Below, piece after piece: positions 5,024 to 5,184 of a stretch of 5,184 nucleotides of DNA. How positions within the stretch are numbered: the first letter of the stretch is position 1; each line of letters begins with the position of its first letter. This DNA is from an uncultured bacterium (lineage in GTDB: Bacteria > Patescibacteriota > Minisyncoccia > Phycocordibacterales > UBA1006). Below the pieces are notes generated by a model. That model saw only the letters and a list, made by a program, of their open reading frames with translations. It did not search any database and had not been told where the DNA came from. Location of the stretch: positions 1 to 5,184 of the forward strand of contig CALDKO010000031.1 in assembly GCA_937898165.1 (NCBI GenBank), in the 5' to 3' direction. The translations under genes were made by a program, and so were the position numbers.

Positions 5024-5184
5024 ATGTCAACAGTATATTTATTATATGGAAAATCTGGGTGTGGAAAAGGAACTCAGGCGCAATTATTAAAAGATCGTTT
5101 AGAATCACAGGGACGAAAGGCAATTTACGTGGAGACCGGAAAATTATTCCGTGCATTTACAGAATCTGATACAGGATTCATGGC
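5024..5184 (+). CDS. adk: Adenylate kinase-like nucleoside monophosphate kinase, 3' end cut by the window edge
   Basis: The first 53 residues are visible. Adenylate kinase interconverts ATP + AMP and 2 ADP in the cytoplasm. The P-loop GKSGCGKGTQ (9-18) matches the family's GxxGxGKGTQ, with the usual PP replaced by KS. The AMP-site region ETGKLFRAF (37-45) corresponds to the usual STGDLLR: the threonine (T38), glycine and arginine (R43) are kept, but the aspartate is replaced by lysine. These changes leave open a related nucleoside monophosphate kinase with different specificity. Position after secY is the classical place of adk and supports the name. The start at 5024 gives the expected short lead-in to the P-loop; the ATG at 5006-5010 (A at 5008) is out of frame. 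It has its own terminator-separated promoter. Confidence 0.82.
   Translation, partial: MSTVYLLYGKSGCGKGTQAQLLKDRLESQGRKAIYVETGKLFRAFTESDTGFM

Noticed and set aside
1..5184. Mobile element, CRISPR array, defence system or alternative genetic code
   Set aside because: No transposase, integrase, spacer-repeat pattern or defence domain is visible, and no in-frame TGA occurs within the conserved genes.

Overview
This AT-rich window carries the distal half of the bacterial spc ribosomal-protein operon, all on the + strand: rpsN (uS14), rpsH (uS8), rplF (uL6), rplR (uL18), rpsE (uS5), rplO (uL15) and secY. The 5' end of an adenylate-kinase-like gene runs off the right edge. A 5'-truncated gene of unknown function occupies the left edge. 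The most likely source is a member of the Candidate Phyla Radiation / Patescibacteria, probably a Parcubacteria-type lineage. The main reason is that rpmD (uL30) is missing: rpsE and rplO are separated by one base where rpmD normally lies, and loss of uL30 is a known trait of CPR bacteria. A divergent uL15 loop, very tight gene packing and the unknown protein's general look agree, but no rRNA is present to settle the lineage. All tryptophans are TGG and no in-frame TGA needs to be read through, so the standard bacterial code fits.

Layout. Positions 1-437: end of an unknown acidic gene. Positions 438-785: a 348-base non-coding stretch holding an intrinsic terminator (about 526-562), a near-consensus sigma70-type promoter (566-594) and a leader of about 185 nt with possible mutually exclusive hairpins. 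Positions 786-1995: rpsN, rpsH and rplF, 15 and 4 bases apart. Positions 1996-2099: a gap of 104 bases almost filled by an imperfect palindrome with a GC-richer core. Positions 2100-3584: rplR, rpsE and rplO, 14 bases and 1 base apart. Positions 3585-3679: a 95-base gap with a 10-bp perfect inverted repeat enclosing a second near-consensus promoter that would drive secY. Positions 3680-4954: secY. Positions 4955-5023: an intrinsic terminator followed by a third promoter placed so that the adk-like transcript would start at or next to its ATG.

Together the genes supply small- and large-subunit ribosomal proteins, the central channel of the Sec translocon and a nucleotide kinase. What stands out is how the cluster is cut up. 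rpsN is not preceded by rplE but by an unrelated gene plus terminator and promoter. secY and adk each appear to have their own promoter. None of the eight visible starts has a recognisable Shine-Dalgarno sequence, and all eight have T immediately before the ATG. I see no mobile element, CRISPR array, tRNA or rRNA and no clear new multi-gene system. The items most worth checking are the intergenic palindromes, the rpsN leader, the SD-less start context and the N-terminal tail of uS5.
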